DNA of 64,000 nucleotides, from NCBI RefSeq assembly GCF_013378055.1, contig NZ_CP051130.1, positions 2,730,001 through 2,794,000 on the forward strand. Direction: 5' to 3'. The position numbers and the translations under genes are program-made. The first letter of the stretch is position 1, and each line of letters opens with the position of its first letter. The DNA is from Parasphingopyxis sp. CP4. Lineage in GTDB: Bacteria; Pseudomonadota; Alphaproteobacteria; Sphingomonadales; Sphingomonadaceae. Under the pieces are notes generated by a model, which had not been told where the DNA came from, did no database searches, and was given only the letters and a program-made list of their open reading frames with translations. This document shows, piece after piece, positions 7,404 to 14,665 of the stretch.

Positions 7404-8401
7404 CAGTTCACCTCGTAAAATTCGGTTAGCGCGCCGTCCGGACTGCGGACCGCGATCATGTCGGTTGGGCCGCGATCTGCAAGCGCAATATCGCTGGCGG
7501 CGAAAATAATCGGAATGCCGGCGGCCTCGAGCTCGGCGCGATAGGCGGCAAGATCGTCGACCGGGTAGCGAACCGAGAGAATACCGAGATTGGGCGGCAC
7601 CGCACGGGCCGAATGGTCGCGCCCCTCAAAACCGACAATCTGCATCACCTCGACCCGGCCGGTTTCGCCTGGCTGGGGCTGTAGCGCAGCGGCGGAGCGC
7701 CGGACTATTGGCGTGAAGTTGCGCGGAATGGAAAGATTGGACCAGGCGGGTTCGAGTGGCTCTGCATCACTGTCAAAGAGGATCGAGAAACCAAGGCTGC
7801 GATAGAAATCGCGCGCCACCGGCCGGTTGCGGACCATACGCATCGAGTTAAAGGCCTGGCTGATCAGGCCGACCGGAAAATCAGTAAATTCCGGACTGAT
7901 CCGCTCATAGGCAGCGATATGGATGCCATGCGGGCCGGTGATCACGACATTTTTGAGGTCCGAGCTGCCAAACTGAAAACGGATCGGCGGCGATTCCGCC
8001 CACCAGCCCTGGTTGAGTGCCGCTTCGTACAGCCCGTCGACATTGTCGGAGCGGACCATGAGCGAGAAGATCCCGCCCGTGTCCCAGGGACGAGCGGCGG
8101 GGCGGATGGGTTCCTGCTCGACCGCATCGAATTGTACGAAGCGGATACAGCCGGTTTGGGTGCCGGGCGCGCAATAGAGCCGCTCTTCGGCGCTCGCGTC
8201 CATATGGAGGCCCCAATAACTAAGCTCGCTGCGATCGAGATCGCCCTGATGGCGCAACTCCCAATCAGCAATATCCCGCAGCAGCGCTTCAAAGGGCGCG
8301 AAATCGGCAACGCTCACCACGGCTTCGGTCCAGGGTCGCACCGTCTGCGCGGAAAGCGGAGCTGCAAACAACGCGGCCAGGAGTACGAACAGCCGGATCA
8401 C
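7403..8401 (-). CDS. Exported VOC-fold protein
   Basis: A 332-residue protein starting at GTG (8399-8401), which overlaps the upstream stop as GTGA. Residues 1-18 (VIRLFVLLAALFAAPLSA) form a clean signal peptide with an A-x-A-like cleavage site. The mature part contains two VOC-like halves; the second reads NSMRMVRNRPVARDFYRSLGFSILFDSDAE and ends FAASDIALADRGPTDMIAVRSPDGALTEFYEV. An exported VOC protein is unusual, since most are cytosolic. No metal ligand is assigned with confidence. The gene lies within a five-gene operon, so a periplasmic step of the same pathway is inferred. Confidence 0.75.
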   Translation of the reverse strand: MIRLFVLLAALFAAPLSAQTVRPWTEAVVSVADFAPFEALLRDIADWELRHQGDLDRSELSYWGLHMDASAEERLYCAPGTQTGCIRFVQFDAVEQEPIRPAARPWDTGGIFSLMVRSDNVDGLYEAALNQGWWAESPPIRFQFGSSDLKNVVITGPHGIHIAAYERISPEFTDFPVGLISQAFNSMRMVRNRPVARDFYRSLGFSILFDSDAEPLEPAWSNLSIPRNFTPIVRRSAAALQPQPGETGRVEVMQIVGFEGRDHSARAVPPNLGILSVRYPVDDLAAYRAELEAAGIPIIFAASDIALADRGPTDMIAVRSPDGALTEFYEVN

Positions 8402-9180
8402 GAGCCGCCATCCTCCTCGCTCTGCACCGTGCAGCTTGCCTGCATCCAGCGCAGATTGATGCCGATACGGTCAGCGCTCGGATCGGCCCAGCTATAGGAA
8501 ACCGCCCGATCGGGATCGTCTTCGGTGTGGATGTACAGGACCAGGCTCGGCCGATTGCGCGACGGCGCTGGCCAAACAACATTGCGCATCCGGGCAATCG
8601 CGACAGGTGCGCCACTTTCGCCACCGCCGGCGCGGATGCGCCCGCCTTGGTCATGCATCATCAGGCCATTGTCGAAGGTCCATTCACTCTCGCCTTCGGG
8701 CACCGGATCGGTCTTGCGAACCGATATCCAGCAGGAGACAGGCCGGGCACGGCGCATATCGAGATGGCGGTCATCCGGACCGCTCAGCGTCATGCCATTC
8801 GGGCCGAGGCGGGATATCACGCCCTGATCGCCGCATTCCCCTTCGCTCGATTGAAGGACAAAATCTTCGCCTTCGGCCGCGAAAAGCCGCGCGCAGTCAT
8901 CAATCGTCAGCGCCGTCAGTTCGCCGCGGTTATCTACAGACCCGCCATGCGGTTCCGCTTGGCCTTCGCCAAAAGCATCGACGCGTTGCAGCGTGAAGCT
9001 TCCATCATCATTGCGCGCAATCGATACGCCGAGCCAGCGATCGGGCTCCTCGCCCGCTTCGCCTTGAAAATAGCTTTGCTCGGTATTGGTATAGGTGCCC
9101 GCCAATAGATCCGCGAAATCATGGGCAATGGCCGGTGCAGCCATGCTCCCCATGACTGCCGTTGCAAGAATCATCCGCAT
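8398..9180 (-). CDS. Exported protein of unknown function, faintly CpeT-like
   Basis: The ATG at 9180 is preceded by GAGGAGAGACGAAC. The product has 260 residues and residues 1-17 (MRMILATAVMGSMAAPA) form a signal peptide. The beginning of the mature part, DFADLLAGTYTNTEQSYFQ then PDRWLGVSIA, resembles the opening strands of CpeT/CpcT-type lipocalin-like proteins, and a WDPSADR-type C-terminal segment follows. Similarity is weak and this should be read as unknown. Four Cys in the mature part could form disulfides in the periplasm. First gene of the minus-strand operon with VOC, QOR and two AhpD-like genes. Confidence 0.6.
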   Translation of the reverse strand: MRMILATAVMGSMAAPAIAHDFADLLAGTYTNTEQSYFQGEAGEEPDRWLGVSIARNDDGSFTLQRVDAFGEGQAEPHGGSVDNRGELTALTIDDCARLFAAEGEDFVLQSSEGECGDQGVISRLGPNGMTLSGPDDRHLDMRRARPVSCWISVRKTDPVPEGESEWTFDNGLMMHDQGGRIRAGGGESGAPVAIARMRNVVWPAPSRNRPSLVLYIHTEDDPDRAVSYSWADPSADRIGINLRWMQASCTVQSEEDGGS

Positions 9181-9237
9181 GTTCGTCTCTCCTCGTCCCG
9201 TGATACAGGCTAGAGGGACGGACGCGAAATGCAAATA

Positions 9238-9247
9238 TGTCCGGACA
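9238..9247. promoter_or_regulatory. Palindrome TGTCCGGACA in a divergent promoter region
   Basis: A perfect 10-bp palindrome sits between two divergent exported-protein genes (starts at 9180 and 9294). A second TGTCCG lies 20 bases further on, and a TTGACA hexamer (9252-9257) lies between them. The arrangement suits a dimeric repressor site serving one or both operons, but no regulator gene is adjacent and no good -10 box is seen. Confidence 0.35.
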
Positions 9248-9293
9248 AATTTTGACAGTGTCCGCGAATCCGGCAAAAGGGGATGGAGGGAGG

Positions 9294-10064
9294 ATGAATG
9301 TGATGCGCTATTGGCTCGGCCTGGTCTTGATTCTGCTTGCTGCGCCGCTGCCCGCGCATGATGAGAACGCGATTGATGCGCGCACCATCCTCGAACGGGC
9401 GACCGAAGCCGCAGGCGGTGAAGATTGGCTGAACCCCGCGACTTTGCAGCTCAGCGGCCATGCCGTTTTCTATGGGCCGGACAGTGCAATGCCGCGTGCG
9501 CGGTCTGACGATTACCGGATGTGGCGCGTCTATGATCCTGATCGAACCGCGAGCCATAATGCGCAGGGCAAGGTACGGATCCGCGCTGGCGTTGGCGACG
9601 GAGTGATGTTCGAAGTCGGCTATGATGGCGACACCACCTGGACGCAGGATGGCATCATGCCGCGCGAAGAGGCAGATGCGTATTGGGCGTCGGCTTTCGG
9701 TTTCGGTATTGTCCGCCGCGCCTTGGCTGACGGTTTCACGCTGACCCGCATTCCCGATGGTAACTCCAACGGCCATCTGACCTACAAGATCCGCATCACC
9801 GATCCGGGCGGCGCCGAGACGATCTTCGGAATCGACCAGGACAGCCATTATATCCGGACGATGGAATTCGCGACGCCGCGCGGCTGGCATATGCGGGTCT
9901 ATGATGATTTCTACCGGCTCGATGATCCCAACTGGGTCCAGGCGGGCACGGTAACGCTCTCCTACAATGGCGTCGTTTCGAACACCGTTTATTGGACCGA
10001 GACGATCGTCAACGCGCCAATTGCGGACCGCCTGTTCACCTATCCCCCTAGCCCCATAGACTGA
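9294..10064 (+). CDS. Exported protein of unknown function
   Basis: I do not recognise this 256-residue protein. The ATG at 9294 follows GGAGGGAGG; the ATG at 9303 is an alternative. The first 20 residues (MNVMRYWLGLVLILLAAPLP) form a signal peptide with cleavage likely before H-D-E-N. The mature part starts with DARTILERATEAAGGEDWLNPATLQLSGHAVFYGP, which recalls outer-membrane lipoprotein-sorting-like (LolA-fold) beta proteins of the type with an N-terminal ERATEAAGG helix, and is rich in W, Y and beta-strand patterns. It opens a plus-strand operon of seven genes. A lipid- or substrate-binding role in the envelope is only a guess. Confidence 0.65.
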   Translation: MNVMRYWLGLVLILLAAPLPAHDENAIDARTILERATEAAGGEDWLNPATLQLSGHAVFYGPDSAMPRARSDDYRMWRVYDPDRTASHNAQGKVRIRAGVGDGVMFEVGYDGDTTWTQDGIMPREEADAYWASAFGFGIVRRALADGFTLTRIPDGNSNGHLTYKIRITDPGGAETIFGIDQDSHYIRTMEFATPRGWHMRVYDDFYRLDDPNWVQAGTVTLSYNGVVSNTVYWTETIVNAPIADRLFTYPPSPID

Positions 10065-10073
10065 GGAAAGCCC

Positions 10074-10379
10074 ATGCCCGCTTATATGATTGTGACCGCG
10101 AAGATCGAGGATCGAGAGAGTTTCATCCAAGGCTATGGTGCCGCCGCCGGTGCACTGGTTGAGCAATTTGGTGGGAAATATGTGCTGCGCGGCCCCGGTG
10201 CAGAATTGCTCGAAGGCGGCTTTGGCGATGGCGCTTCGATGGTCATCTCCGAATGGCCCGACAAGGCCGCGGCCAAGGCGTTCTGGGATTCGCCTGAATA
10301 TCAGGAGGCGAAGAAGCTGCGCGAAGGCTGTGCAGAATGCCAGGTGCTGCTGATCGAAGCGGACATGATCAATGGGTGA
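10074..10379 (+). CDS. DUF1330 family protein
   Basis: A 101-residue dimeric-barrel protein: MPAYMIVTAKIEDRESFIQGYGAAAGALVEQFGGKYVLRGPGAELLEG, then MVISEWPDKAAAKAFWDSPEYQEAKKLR. The order of the Y-M-I-V strand, the GGKY(V/L)RG turn and the FW-x-S-P-E-Y motif is diagnostic of DUF1330. Its biochemical role is not established. ATG is behind GAGGAAAGCCC. It ends inside the start of the next gene (8-base overlap), so it is part of the operon starting at 9294. Confidence 0.88.
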   Translation: MPAYMIVTAKIEDRESFIQGYGAAAGALVEQFGGKYVLRGPGAELLEGGFGDGASMVISEWPDKAAAKAFWDSPEYQEAKKLREGCAECQVLLIEADMING

Positions 10380-10845
10380 TCAGATCAAACGCACGACCCT
10401 GATGGTGCGCGACGGCGATCGCGCGGCCGAATGGTATGAAACGGTGTTCGGCATGACGCGCTGGATGGACACGCCGTTCACCTTGTCCGGCAACCAGCTG
10501 GCTGCGGGCAAGAAGGGCGATCAGACCCGGCTCATCATCCTGAAATGCGAGCATGACCTGATCGGCATGATCGGGCTGCTCGAATGGCTCGACCCGAAAC
10601 AGGATGCGCCTGACGAGCTGCCGACCGAGATCGCTTTTGGCGCCCCGGTATTTGTGGTCGCCTCCGAAGATGCACCGGGCAATGTCGAGCGCGCCCGGGC
10701 GCTGGGGTCGCGAATTCACTGCGAGCCGCATGAATGGACCGTCACCGGTGCCGATGGGAAGCAGAAGGACATGATCGGCTGCTCCTTCTGGGATCTCGAC
10801 GGCTATTTCTTCGAAGTGAACCAGGTCGTGCAGGTGCATGATTAA
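10372..10845 (+). CDS. VOC family protein
   Basis: A single VOC module pair of 157 residues: IKRTTLMVRDGDRAAEWYETVFGMTRWMDTPFTLSGNQLAAG, then GAPVFVVASEDAPGNVERARALG and DMIGCSFWDLDGYFFEVNQVV. The WDLDGYFFEV ending matches the usual F-x-D-P-D-G-x-x-x-E metal-site strand, with Glu likely as a ligand. It overlaps DUF1330 by 8 bases and its TAA overlaps the following ATG by one base. The lack of an obvious His in the first strand (IKRTTLMV) leaves the metal site incomplete. Confidence 0.82.
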   Translation: MGDQIKRTTLMVRDGDRAAEWYETVFGMTRWMDTPFTLSGNQLAAGKKGDQTRLIILKCEHDLIGMIGLLEWLDPKQDAPDELPTEIAFGAPVFVVASEDAPGNVERARALGSRIHCEPHEWTVTGADGKQKDMIGCSFWDLDGYFFEVNQVVQVHD

Positions 10846-11936
10846 TGGCTGACGCCGGTGCGATCTCAGATTTTGACGCGCTGGCTGCGGGCAAGGCGAT
10901 TGACGATGATGCCAATTATCAATGGCGGGTCGCACGCCGACCGGTCGGCAATGTCGTGCCCAAGGATTTCGACTGGCATGTGACGGATCTTGCCGAGCCA
11001 GGCCCGGGCGAAACTCTGCTCAAGACCCATTATCTCGGCCTCGCTCCGGTGATGCGCGCCTATATGGTCGGTGGCAGCCCGTCCGGGGAAAGCGCGCTAA
11101 AGATTGGCGATGTCATTCATGGTCGCGGCGTCGCGCAGATCGTGAAGTCGCGGCATCCCGATTGGCAGGAAGGCCAGATGGTACAGGGCCAGATCGGCTG
11201 GCAGACCTATAAGGTGTCGGCGATGACGGAGCAGGAAAAATTCTTCGCCATGCCGCATAACGGCCTGCCTGCGGCGCTTGGTTCCGGCGTGCTCGGGATG
11301 ACCGGCCTGTCCGCGCATGCCGGGCTGTTTGCCTGTGGAAGCCCACAAGAGGGGGATCGCATGGTGCTATCCGGCGCGGCTGGCGGGGTTGGTTCGATGG
11401 TCAGCCAGATGGCGGCCAATGTTGTGGGCTGCGATGTGGTTGGTATGGCGGGTGGCGCGGAGAAATGCGCCTTTATTCGCGATCATGGGTGCCGGGCGGC
11501 AATCGATTACAAGGCCGACGATATCGAAGAGGCGCTCGACCGGCTCTGCCCGGACGGCATCGATCTCTATTTTGACAATGTCGGCGGTGAAACGCTCGAG
11601 GCCTGTATGGAGCGGCTGCGCATGCATAGCCGGGTCGTGCTCTGCGGATCGATCAGCGAATATACCCGGCCAGAACCGTTCAAACTCTCCAATTACACGC
11701 GCCTGCGCCGCACAGACAGCCGGATGCAGGGCTTTTTCGTCTATAACCATCTCGATCGCTGGGATGCGGTAATGGACGATATCGCCGGATGGATTCATGC
11801 GGGCAAGCTGGTGCCGGTACAGGATATGGCCGAGGGCTTTGCCGCGATGCCCAAGGCCCTCGCGCAGCTCTATCATGGCCGCAATGTCGGCGTGCAATGC
11901 TGTTCGGTACGCGGTGAACCCGAACAATGGAATTAG
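10845..11936 (+). CDS. NADP-dependent MDR oxidoreductase (leukotriene B4 dehydrogenase/CurA type)
   Basis: A 363-residue zinc-free medium-chain reductase. The signatures W-R-V-A-R-R-P-V-G near the N-terminus, YLGLAPVMRAYM, GVLGMTGLSAHAGLF, the nucleotide loop GAAGGVGSMVSQMA and DLYFDNVGGETLEACMERLRMHSRVVLCGSISEY fit the LTB4DH/prostaglandin reductase/CurA family. Members reduce the double bond of alpha,beta-unsaturated ketones and aldehydes with NADPH. It has a slightly long N-terminus (MADAGAISDFDALAAGKAIDDD) compared with the family. Sits between two VOC genes in an operon. Confidence 0.88.
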   Translation: MADAGAISDFDALAAGKAIDDDANYQWRVARRPVGNVVPKDFDWHVTDLAEPGPGETLLKTHYLGLAPVMRAYMVGGSPSGESALKIGDVIHGRGVAQIVKSRHPDWQEGQMVQGQIGWQTYKVSAMTEQEKFFAMPHNGLPAALGSGVLGMTGLSAHAGLFACGSPQEGDRMVLSGAAGGVGSMVSQMAANVVGCDVVGMAGGAEKCAFIRDHGCRAAIDYKADDIEEALDRLCPDGIDLYFDNVGGETLEACMERLRMHSRVVLCGSISEYTRPEPFKLSNYTRLRRTDSRMQGFFVYNHLDRWDAVMDDIAGWIHAGKLVPVQDMAEGFAAMPKALAQLYHGRNVGVQCCSVRGEPEQWN

Positions 11937-11946
11937 GGAGCAAGAT

Positions 11947-12402
11947 ATGAGTGAGACAGCGCAAGTCCGGTTCCAGCGCGCCAACTTCGTCGTGCGGGAT
12001 ATCTCCCGCGCACTGAATTTCTATGTCGACGTACTGGGTTTTGAGGTGACCTTTGAAAAAGGTCACAACCCGGACAGCTACAGCTTCCCGGTGTTCGAGA
12101 TACCGGGCGAGGCCAAGCTCGGTTTTGTTATCCTTTCCGCGCCCGATCAACCGCGTGTCATGGCACTGACCGAGATCAAGCATGTCGATCTCCATCCGGT
12201 GCCGTATCCGCGACGCAGCGCGATTGTACTCGATGTGGCCGATCCCGATGCGGTGATGGAGGGCGCGCGCAAGCTCGGCCTCAAAGTCTATGAGGAAGAA
12301 CGGCTCGAGACGCATGACGGGCGGGTCGGTCGCGAGATCGGCATTGTCGATTATGACGATAATCTCGTCGTCATCTACCGGATCGACGAGGCGGCTGCAT
12401 GA
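11947..12402 (+). CDS. VOC family protein
   Basis: The ATG at 11947 gives a 151-residue protein; in-frame sequence upstream belongs to the preceding gene's other frame and was excluded. It begins VRFQRANFVVRDISRALNFYVDVLGFEVTFEKGHNPDSYSF and closes GIVDYDDNLVVIYRID, the standard first and last strands of a glyoxalase-like fold. The stop overlaps the MFS start as ATGA. Fourth VOC-fold gene in 8.4 kb. A canonical ring-cleavage dioxygenase is unlikely because it is too short and lacks the His-His-Glu pattern. Confidence 0.82.
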   Translation: MSETAQVRFQRANFVVRDISRALNFYVDVLGFEVTFEKGHNPDSYSFPVFEIPGEAKLGFVILSAPDQPRVMALTEIKHVDLHPVPYPRRSAIVLDVADPDAVMEGARKLGLKVYEEERLETHDGRVGREIGIVDYDDNLVVIYRIDEAAA

Positions 12403-13754
12403 GTGACGCGGGAACCAGCGACACGGGTGAGGCGGGCAGTGCCGACAAGCCCTATCCCAGCGCGACGGCGGGCTGGTTTCTCGTCGTCATGCTCACAATT
12501 GCCTATATTTTCAGCTTTGTAGATCGCTATATCCTCGGCCTGCTGATCGAGCCGATCAAGGCTGAGTTCGAACTGTCTGACCGATCAATCGGCTGGCTGC
12601 TCAGTGCGTTTACGCTGGTCTATGGCTTTGTCGGTATCTTCATGGGCTGGCTGATCGATCGCGGCAAACGCATCTGGATCGTCTCAATCGGCGTCGCGCT
12701 CTGGTCTGCCGCGACAGTCGCTACCGGCACGGCAAAGAATTTCGTCCAGCTATTTGCAGCCCGGATGGGGGTGGGGGTTGGCGAGGCAACGCTCAGCCCG
12801 GCGACCTTCTCGATGATTGGTGACAGTTTCCCCGAAGAGGAGCGCGGCAAGCCGATCGCCTTCTACTCTTCCGCCCTGCCAATCGGCGCAGGGCTCGCGT
12901 CGCTGCTCAGTGGCGCGATCATCGCCTGGACGGCCGCGAGCGGCAGTCAGTCCTTGCCCTTTTTCGGTGAGCTATCGCCCTGGCGCTTTACGTTGATCAT
13001 AGTCGGCTTGCCGGGGCTCGCTCTGGCGATCCTGTTCCTGTTCCTGAAAGAACCGGTGCGCCGCCCTGCGCCAGCGTCCGAAGAGGTGATTGGTGGCAGC
13101 GGTTTTCTCGATGCGCTGACCTATGTCTGGCGCAACAAGCTGCTCTATATGGGCTTCGTCCTCATCATCTGTTGCATGACGGCGATCGCCTATAGCCAGG
13201 GTTTTCTCGCGCCGACCTTCGAGCGGACATGGGGCTGGTCGCCGCAATTCTATGCCACGGTGAACGGTGTTGCGCTGCTGATTATCGGGCCGGCCAATAT
13301 GCTGATCATGGGGACGATTTCGGACTGGTGGACCAAGAAAGGCGTGAAGGATGCATCGCTCCGCATCCTCTATGTCGGTTTCTTCATCATGGTGCCGACG
13401 GCGTCGCTGCCACTCTTCATGCCGACGGCTGAGCTCGCCTTTGCGATCCTGTGTATCAACACGATCGGCATCGGGATTGTCTCGGCGATCGGTGTCACCT
13501 CGCTGCTCGTGATTACACCGGCCCAGATCCGCGGCCAGGTCGTCGCGCTATATTATCTCGCGATCAGCTGGTTCGGATCGCTTGGGCCGATCGCTGTCGG
13601 CGAACTGTCGAGCGGTGTCTTTGGCGAAGATAATCTACGCTATGCGGTGGCCACCGTTCCGATCATCTTCGCGATCATACCGCTGCTGATGATGCCGCTC
13701 ACCCGGCGGCTCTATCGCCGCCAGATGGAATTGCTCGGCGGTGCCAGCAAATGA
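12399..13754 (+). CDS. MFS transporter, spinster-like
   Basis: A 451-residue integral membrane protein with about 12 hydrophobic segments. The first reads TIAYIFSFVDRYILGLLIEPIK, and the motif GWLIDRGKR between TM2 and TM3 fits the MFS loop motif (G-x-x-x-D-R-x-x-R-R). This V/A-D-R-x-I-L-x-L-L opening is characteristic of the spinster-type MFS proteins abundant in sphingomonads. It probably imports or exports the substrate of the surrounding pathway. It overlaps its neighbours on both sides by ATGA, so translation is coupled. Confidence 0.9.
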   Translation: MSDAGTSDTGEAGSADKPYPSATAGWFLVVMLTIAYIFSFVDRYILGLLIEPIKAEFELSDRSIGWLLSAFTLVYGFVGIFMGWLIDRGKRIWIVSIGVALWSAATVATGTAKNFVQLFAARMGVGVGEATLSPATFSMIGDSFPEEERGKPIAFYSSALPIGAGLASLLSGAIIAWTAASGSQSLPFFGELSPWRFTLIIVGLPGLALAILFLFLKEPVRRPAPASEEVIGGSGFLDALTYVWRNKLLYMGFVLIICCMTAIAYSQGFLAPTFERTWGWSPQFYATVNGVALLIIGPANMLIMGTISDWWTKKGVKDASLRILYVGFFIMVPTASLPLFMPTAELAFAILCINTIGIGIVSAIGVTSLLVITPAQIRGQVVALYYLAISWFGSLGPIAVGELSSGVFGEDNLRYAVATVPIIFAIIPLLMMPLTRRLYRRQMELLGGASK

Positions 13755-14542
13755 GGAAAGGCTATTCCGACAGCGCGCACGGCCAAATCCATTGGCGGTT
13801 GGAGGGATCATCCGGGCCCGCGCCCGATCTCTATTGCCTGCACCCGGCACCGTTTAGCGGCCTCGCCTTCACGGCCATCATGCCGCACCTCGCCGGGGAT
13901 CGTCGGGTCATTGCGCCTGATTATCCGGGCCATGGCGGATCCGATGCATTGACGGTCGCGCCGAGCGTCGAAGGTTTTGCCGAGGCCATGGCAGCGGTGA
14001 TCGACGATGTCAGCGGAGGCGAGCCGGTCGACCTGGTTGGCTTTCATACTGGCTGTCTTGTGGCGCTCGCGCTGGCGGCCTCGGTGCCCTCCAGGATCGG
14101 GCGTCTCGTGTTGATCGATATGCCTTATTTTGATGCCGATACGCGGCAGAAGTTCCTGGATCCGGCCGCCCAGGCACCCGGCTTTACGGCGGAGTTGGAG
14201 AGTCTGTCGCGTGCATGGGAGTTTGGCATCACCAAGCGGATCAAGAGCCAGCCCATGGCGCGCGCCTTCGAGATGTTTGTCGAGCAGCTGCGCCATGGCG
14301 AGGGCATGAATGCCGCCTTTGCCGCAGCCCGCGACTATGATGTCGAACAGGCAGCAGCGGACACCAGCGCTCCGGTCACCGTCATCGCGACCCAATCACC
14401 GCTGCTTGAAGCGAGTCAGGCGGGTGCGGCGGCGATACCGGGTGCAAGCCTCGTTGAACGCACTGATGTCAGCCGCGCCGTGCTCGACGAGGCCGCGTCG
14501 ACTATCGCGCTAGAAATTCTGAAAACATTGGACCATTCCTAA
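13751..14542 (+). CDS. Alpha/beta-hydrolase-fold protein with His at the nucleophile position
   Basis: A 263-residue alpha/beta-hydrolase fold: YCLHPAPFSGLAF oxyanion region, RVIAPDYPGHGGSDAL after strand 4, then the nucleophile elbow G97-F-H99-T-G101-C. In the normal G-x-S/C/D-x-G elbow the third residue is the nucleophile; here it is His99. Near the C-terminus the expected catalytic His of a G-H motif also seems missing (VERTDVSRAVLDEA). The protein may not be a normal esterase; it may be a pseudo-enzyme, a binding protein or a lyase-like member of this fold. Last gene of the operon from 9294. Confidence 0.85.
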   Translation: MRKGYSDSAHGQIHWRLEGSSGPAPDLYCLHPAPFSGLAFTAIMPHLAGDRRVIAPDYPGHGGSDALTVAPSVEGFAEAMAAVIDDVSGGEPVDLVGFHTGCLVALALAASVPSRIGRLVLIDMPYFDADTRQKFLDPAAQAPGFTAELESLSRAWEFGITKRIKSQPMARAFEMFVEQLRHGEGMNAAFAAARDYDVEQAAADTSAPVTVIATQSPLLEASQAGAAAIPGASLVERTDVSRAVLDEAASTIALEILKTLDHS

Positions 14543-14559
14543 GCCGCCTCTTTCGCTCC

Positions 14560-14652
14560 GTCACTGCGAGCCGAGCGAAGCAATCCAGCGTGGCTTGGCA
14601 CAGCGCTAGCGGCACTGGATTGCCGCGTCGCCTAACGGCTCCTCGCAATGAC
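14560..14652. repeat. Dispersed palindromic repeat, copy 1 (TCATTGCGAGG family)
   Basis: Inverted repeat of about 93 bp. The left arm is GTCACTGCGAGCCGAGCGAA followed by GCAATCCAG; the right arm is CTGGATTGCCGCGTCGCCTA followed by ACGGCTCCTCGCAATGAC. It lies between the convergent alpha/beta-hydrolase and amidohydrolase genes, so a hairpin-terminator role for both is possible. Same family as the copy at 18377-18471. Confidence 0.75.
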
Positions 14653-14665
14653 AAAACGGTAGTTG

